Assembly (NCBI GenBank): GCA_031279425.1
Contig: JAITIQ010000034.1
Coordinates: 1-36,989, forward strand
Direction of reading: 5' to 3'
DNA: 36,989 nt
From: Accumulibacter sp.
GTDB taxonomy: Bacteria > Pseudomonadota > Gammaproteobacteria > Burkholderiales > Rhodocyclaceae
Numbering within the stretch: position 1 is the first letter of the stretch; each line of letters begins with the position of its first letter. The notes beneath the pieces were generated by a model. That model worked only from the letters and a program-made list of their open reading frames with translations. It did no database searches and had not been told where the DNA came from. Below are positions 33,417 to 36,989 of this stretch, one piece after another. A program made the translations under genes and the position numbers.

Positions 33417-35657
33417 CTACAGGATTCGGAGGGTGGAAGGATCGGGAGGACGGGCATCCCCAAGGTACGCGAGCTTCGACAAATCGGCAACACGGTTCAT
33501 TTCGGCATGCAAACGAGCCAGTAGCGCGAGGCGGTTGGCGCGCAGGTCGATGTCCTCGGCATTGACCATCACCTTGTCGAAAAAGTCGTCGACTGGCGCG
33601 CGCAGTGCCGCCAGCGTTTTCAGCGAGCCGGTGTGCTCACCCGCCTCGAAAGCAGCGTCGGCTTGCGGTCGAACACGCTCCAGCGCGGCAAACAATGCGT
33701 GCTCGGCGGGTTCCCTGAACAGCGCCGGAACGGGCGCGTCGTTTTTCAGTTCGCCCGCTTTTCTCAGGAGGTTGCCGACGCGTTTGTTGGCGGCGGCAAG
33801 CGCGTCTGCTTCCGGCAATTTGGCAAAGACCCGCACGGCGGCAAGGCGCCTGGGAATGTCGGAGAGCAATTGCGGGCGCAGGGAAAGCACCGAGTCGACT
33901 TCCTGCGCCGTATAGCCTTGTTCGCGCAGGTTGACGGCGTAGCGGTCAAAGATGAAATTGTCCAATTGCTTGAAGGTTTCTTCCTCGTTGACTGGCTGTC
34001 TTACGACCCCGTGTGCCAGCGTGGAAGATTGCGACGCTGAGGCCGCGCGGTTCTCCGCCGCATTTTTTACGCCGCTACCCAAGGCGATGTATCGATCTTT
34101 CCCGATGCAGTCGATGGACATGGCCAGTGCCTCATTCAGCGGCAAATCCACCCCGCCTTCCGTCAGGAGGCGAATTACTCCCAGCGCATGACGCCGCAGC
34201 GCGAACGGATCCTTGTCGCCCGTGGGGGTCTGTCCGATACTGAACATGCCCGCGAGCATTTCCAGCTTGTCCGCCAGCGCGGCGATCTTTCCCACCTCGC
34301 TTCGCGGAAGCGCGTCCCCCGCGAAACGCGGCTTGTAATGATCCTCGATGGCGTCGGCGATGATCGGCGGCAAGCCGTCGTTGAGCGCGTAGTAACGGCC
34401 CATCGTGCCTTGCAGTTCGGGGAATTCGCCGACCATGTCGGTCAACAGATCGGTCTTGGCGAGCCGCGCGGCCTGCTCGACCTGCCGCGTCAGTTCGCCA
34501 CCGCCAAGCCTCTCGGCGATGGCGCGGGCGATGCCCATCACGCGCTCGCCACGCTCGCCCTGACTGCCCAGCCTGTTGTGATAGACCACCTTCGCCAGCG
34601 CCGGGATACGTGATTCCAATGTCCTCTTGCGGTCCTGGTCGTAGAAGAAGCGCGCATCGGCCAATCTCGCCCGCACCACACGGGCATTGCCGCCGACGAT
34701 GTGGCGCGGATCCTCGACCTGCATGTTGGAGACGATCAGGAAGCGGTGGATGAGCTTCTTGCCGGCGTCGAGCAGCGGAAAGTATTTCTGGTGCTGCTGC
34801 ATGGTCAGGATCAGGCACTCCTGCGGCACGGCGAGGTATTCCGCCTCGAATTCACCGACGTAGACCACCGGCCATTCGACCAGCGCGGTGACTTCGTCGA
34901 GCAGCGCCTCGGCGGGATGGATCACGGCATTGAGTTCCCCGGCCTTGAGTTCGAGCGCTTCGGCAATGGCGGCGCGGCGGTCGGCGAAACGGGCGATGAC
35001 CCGGCCTTGCCGCTCCAGCCTGCCGGCATACTCCTCGGCGCGGTCGATGGCGATCTCGCCGGAGGACAGGAAACGGTGGCCGCGCGTGACCTTGCGGCTG
35101 GCGAGGCCCAGCACTTCGCCGGGAACGACGCGCTCGCCGTGCAGCATCATGAGGCCATGCGCCGGGCGCGCGAACTGGTGGTCGGAATCACCCCAGCGCA
35201 TGAGTTTCGGGGTCGGCAGTTTCTTCAACGCCTGGGCGACGATGCCGGACAATACTTCATCGAGTTTCGCGCCGGGAACGACGGCCTTGTGGAAGAAGGA
35301 TTCGGATTTGCCGTCCAGTCGCTTTTCGAAGCTCGCCACGGCGTCGAGCGGAATACCCCTGGCCGCAAGCTTTTTCCTGAGCGCGGGCGTCGGCTGCCCG
35401 TCGGCGTCAAGCGCGACGGACACCGGCATGATTTTCTCGAACGCCGTGGTCTCCGGCGCGGCGGCCCGCACGCCCGGCGCGAGGATGGCCAAGCGCCGGG
35501 GCGTGGCGAACCATTCATGGGCGGCGTCGGCGGAAACGAGTCCGCGCTCGGCGAGGCCGGCGTGGATCTGCCGGGCGAAAGTCTCGCCCAGCTTCGGCAG
35601 CGCCTTCGGCGGCAGTTCCTCGGTCAGCAGTTCGATGAGCAGGGAGGCGGAGGTCAT
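33417..35657 (-). CDS. glyS: Glycyl-tRNA synthetase beta subunit
   Basis: Beta chain of the alpha2-beta2 bacterial glycyl-tRNA synthetase; it binds tRNA-Gly and is essential for charging. It has 746 residues from the ATG at 35657 (MTSASLLIELLTEELPPKAL), with GGAG seven bases upstream. That is longer than the usual roughly 690. Conserved parts are SKPTPKLMRWG-like KLPTPKLMRWGDSDHQFARP, QECLILTMQQHQKYFP, GEFPELQGTMGRYYA and the DKDPFALRR helix. A stretch of about 44 residues (bases about 33985-34117; GKDRYIALGSGVKNAAENRA, then ASASQSSTLAHGVVRQP) sits between FALRR...ALAM and the FKQLDNFIFDRY helix. It has no counterpart I can recall. Frame is kept, so the protein is probably functional. Confidence 0.95.
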   Translation of the reverse strand: MTSASLLIELLTEELPPKALPKLGETFARQIHAGLAERGLVSADAAHEWFATPRRLAILAPGVRAAAPETTAFEKIMPVSVALDADGQPTPALRKKLAARGIPLDAVASFEKRLDGKSESFFHKAVVPGAKLDEVLSGIVAQALKKLPTPKLMRWGDSDHQFARPAHGLMMLHGERVVPGEVLGLASRKVTRGHRFLSSGEIAIDRAEEYAGRLERQGRVIARFADRRAAIAEALELKAGELNAVIHPAEALLDEVTALVEWPVVYVGEFEAEYLAVPQECLILTMQQHQKYFPLLDAGKKLIHRFLIVSNMQVEDPRHIVGGNARVVRARLADARFFYDQDRKRTLESRIPALAKVVYHNRLGSQGERGERVMGIARAIAERLGGGELTRQVEQAARLAKTDLLTDMVGEFPELQGTMGRYYALNDGLPPIIADAIEDHYKPRFAGDALPRSEVGKIAALADKLEMLAGMFSIGQTPTGDKDPFALRRHALGVIRLLTEGGVDLPLNEALAMSIDCIGKDRYIALGSGVKNAAENRAASASQSSTLAHGVVRQPVNEEETFKQLDNFIFDRYAVNLREQGYTAQEVDSVLSLRPQLLSDIPRRLAAVRVFAKLPEADALAAANKRVGNLLRKAGELKNDAPVPALFREPAEHALFAALERVRPQADAAFEAGEHTGSLKTLAALRAPVDDFFDKVMVNAEDIDLRANRLALLARLHAEMNRVADLSKLAYLGDARPPDPSTLRIL

Positions 35658-35658
35658 T

Positions 35659-36558
<900 letters not shown>

Positions 36559-36696
36559 GTAGGATTCCGGCAGGACGTGAGGATGGGAATTCTATCCCAG
36601 GTCCGGAGGCCGGGCGCGGAGGTCGAACGCATGGTCCGCGCGAAGAACCTGTTCATAGTCTCCGCGCCGAGTCGGTTTCACGAGGGAGCAGGACTT

Positions 36697-36813
36697 CGTC
36701 ATTGCAAGGGGCGTAGCCCCGCGGTCATCCAGACGACCTTGGAGAGTGCTCCGGCGTTCCGGGAGGCTGGACGGCCGCAGGGATTGCCACGTCGCGCAGC
36801 CCGAGCAATGACG
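36697..36813. repeat. 117-bp element with 9-bp terminal inverted repeats
   Basis: CGTCATTGC (36697-36705) and GCAATGACG (36805-36813) are exact inverted ends. Inner sequences (AAGGGGCGTAGCCCCGCGG and GGGATTGCCACGTCGCGCAG) continue the symmetry imperfectly. This is the widely seen CGTCATTGC-AGG type of intergenic palindrome. No gene is inside. Confidence 0.7.
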
Positions 36814-36828
36814 GGCTGGGAAGTGGTT

Positions 36829-36989
36829 CCCCTCCCCCGCTTGGCGGGGGAGGGTGCCCCGCAGGGGCGGGAGAGGGGGTTCGCATCCGCCGGTCGTAGA
36901 GTCCTGACGCGAAGCGTCGCAGAGTAAAGACCGGCGGGTTTTGCCCGTCTCCCGGGAAAAGTCCGGAAGACTGCGTGAACACCCCTCTC
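36829..36989. repeat. REP-like double hairpin upstream of glyQ, plus flanking sequence
   Basis: CCCCTCCCCCGCTTGGCGGG (36829-36848) followed by GGGGCGGGAGAGGGGG (about 36864-36880) repeats the unit found at 4195-4256, almost base for base. It is followed by GACGC-GAA-GCGTC (36904-36917) and CCGGCGGGTTTTGCCCG (about 36931-36947) hairpins. No gene is recognised from 36559 to the window end. Confidence 0.75.

Overview
The window is high-GC proteobacterial chromosome. Gene order and protein style point to a betaproteobacterium near Rhodocyclales/Nitrosomonadales. Signals for this are ptsH-ptsI, gmk-rpoZ-spoT, a bifunctional-type SpoT, glyQ-glyS-gmhB-plsC, a PlsC with an HX4E motif, ubiA, apbC (mrp), priA-hemE, acnB and thiC. 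Most of it is core housekeeping sequence. The accessory material is a tripartite tricarboxylate transporter operon, several degraded mobile-element remnants and many dispersed intergenic repeats.

Layout: 1-1726 (minus) ptsI (cut by the window edge) and ptsH. 1976-5323 (minus) tctC, tctB, tctA, with a 390-bp repeat block between tctC and tctB. 5570-9860 (plus) gmk, rpoZ, spoT, dadA. 9861-10257 repeats, then a zinc-ribbon protein gene and a TatD-family nuclease. 12105-14718 (plus) rlmE and ftsH. 14767-15903 (minus) ubiA and tRNA-Gly(CCC). 16176-17267 (plus) apbC. 17383-23787 (minus) priA, a 600-bp repeat/AT-rich gap with DnaA-box-like sites, hemE and acnB. 23788-25748 is the most irregular part. 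It holds a fragment of an ICE-type conjugation ATPase, a structured non-coding stretch ending in a strong intrinsic terminator, a short leader ORF, a lipoprotein gene and a truncated signal-peptide ORF. 25749-28723 (minus) an Rpe-family epimerase and thiC behind a promoter and a diverged TPP riboswitch. 28820-28924 a transposase-like fragment. 29023-31304 (plus) gspF, gspG, gspH. 31358-33397 (minus) a YgjP-type metalloprotease, plsC and gmhB. 33417-36558 (minus) glyS and glyQ. 36559-36989 two more repeat elements.

Several clusters are functionally coherent: PTS phosphorelay (EI, HPr); tricarboxylate uptake (TctCBA); nucleotide/ppGpp metabolism (Gmk, omega, SpoT); glycyl-tRNA charging (GlyQ, GlyS) with envelope precursor enzymes (GmhB, PlsC).

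No complete new defence or mobile system is visible. The best leads are the terminator-ended structured region at 24.4-24.76 kb with its leader ORF and lipoprotein, the DnaA-box-like cluster between priA and hemE, the composite repeat family found at five sites, the diverged TPP aptamer and an in-frame insertion in GlyS. All positions and motifs were read by eye; no database search or folding program was run.
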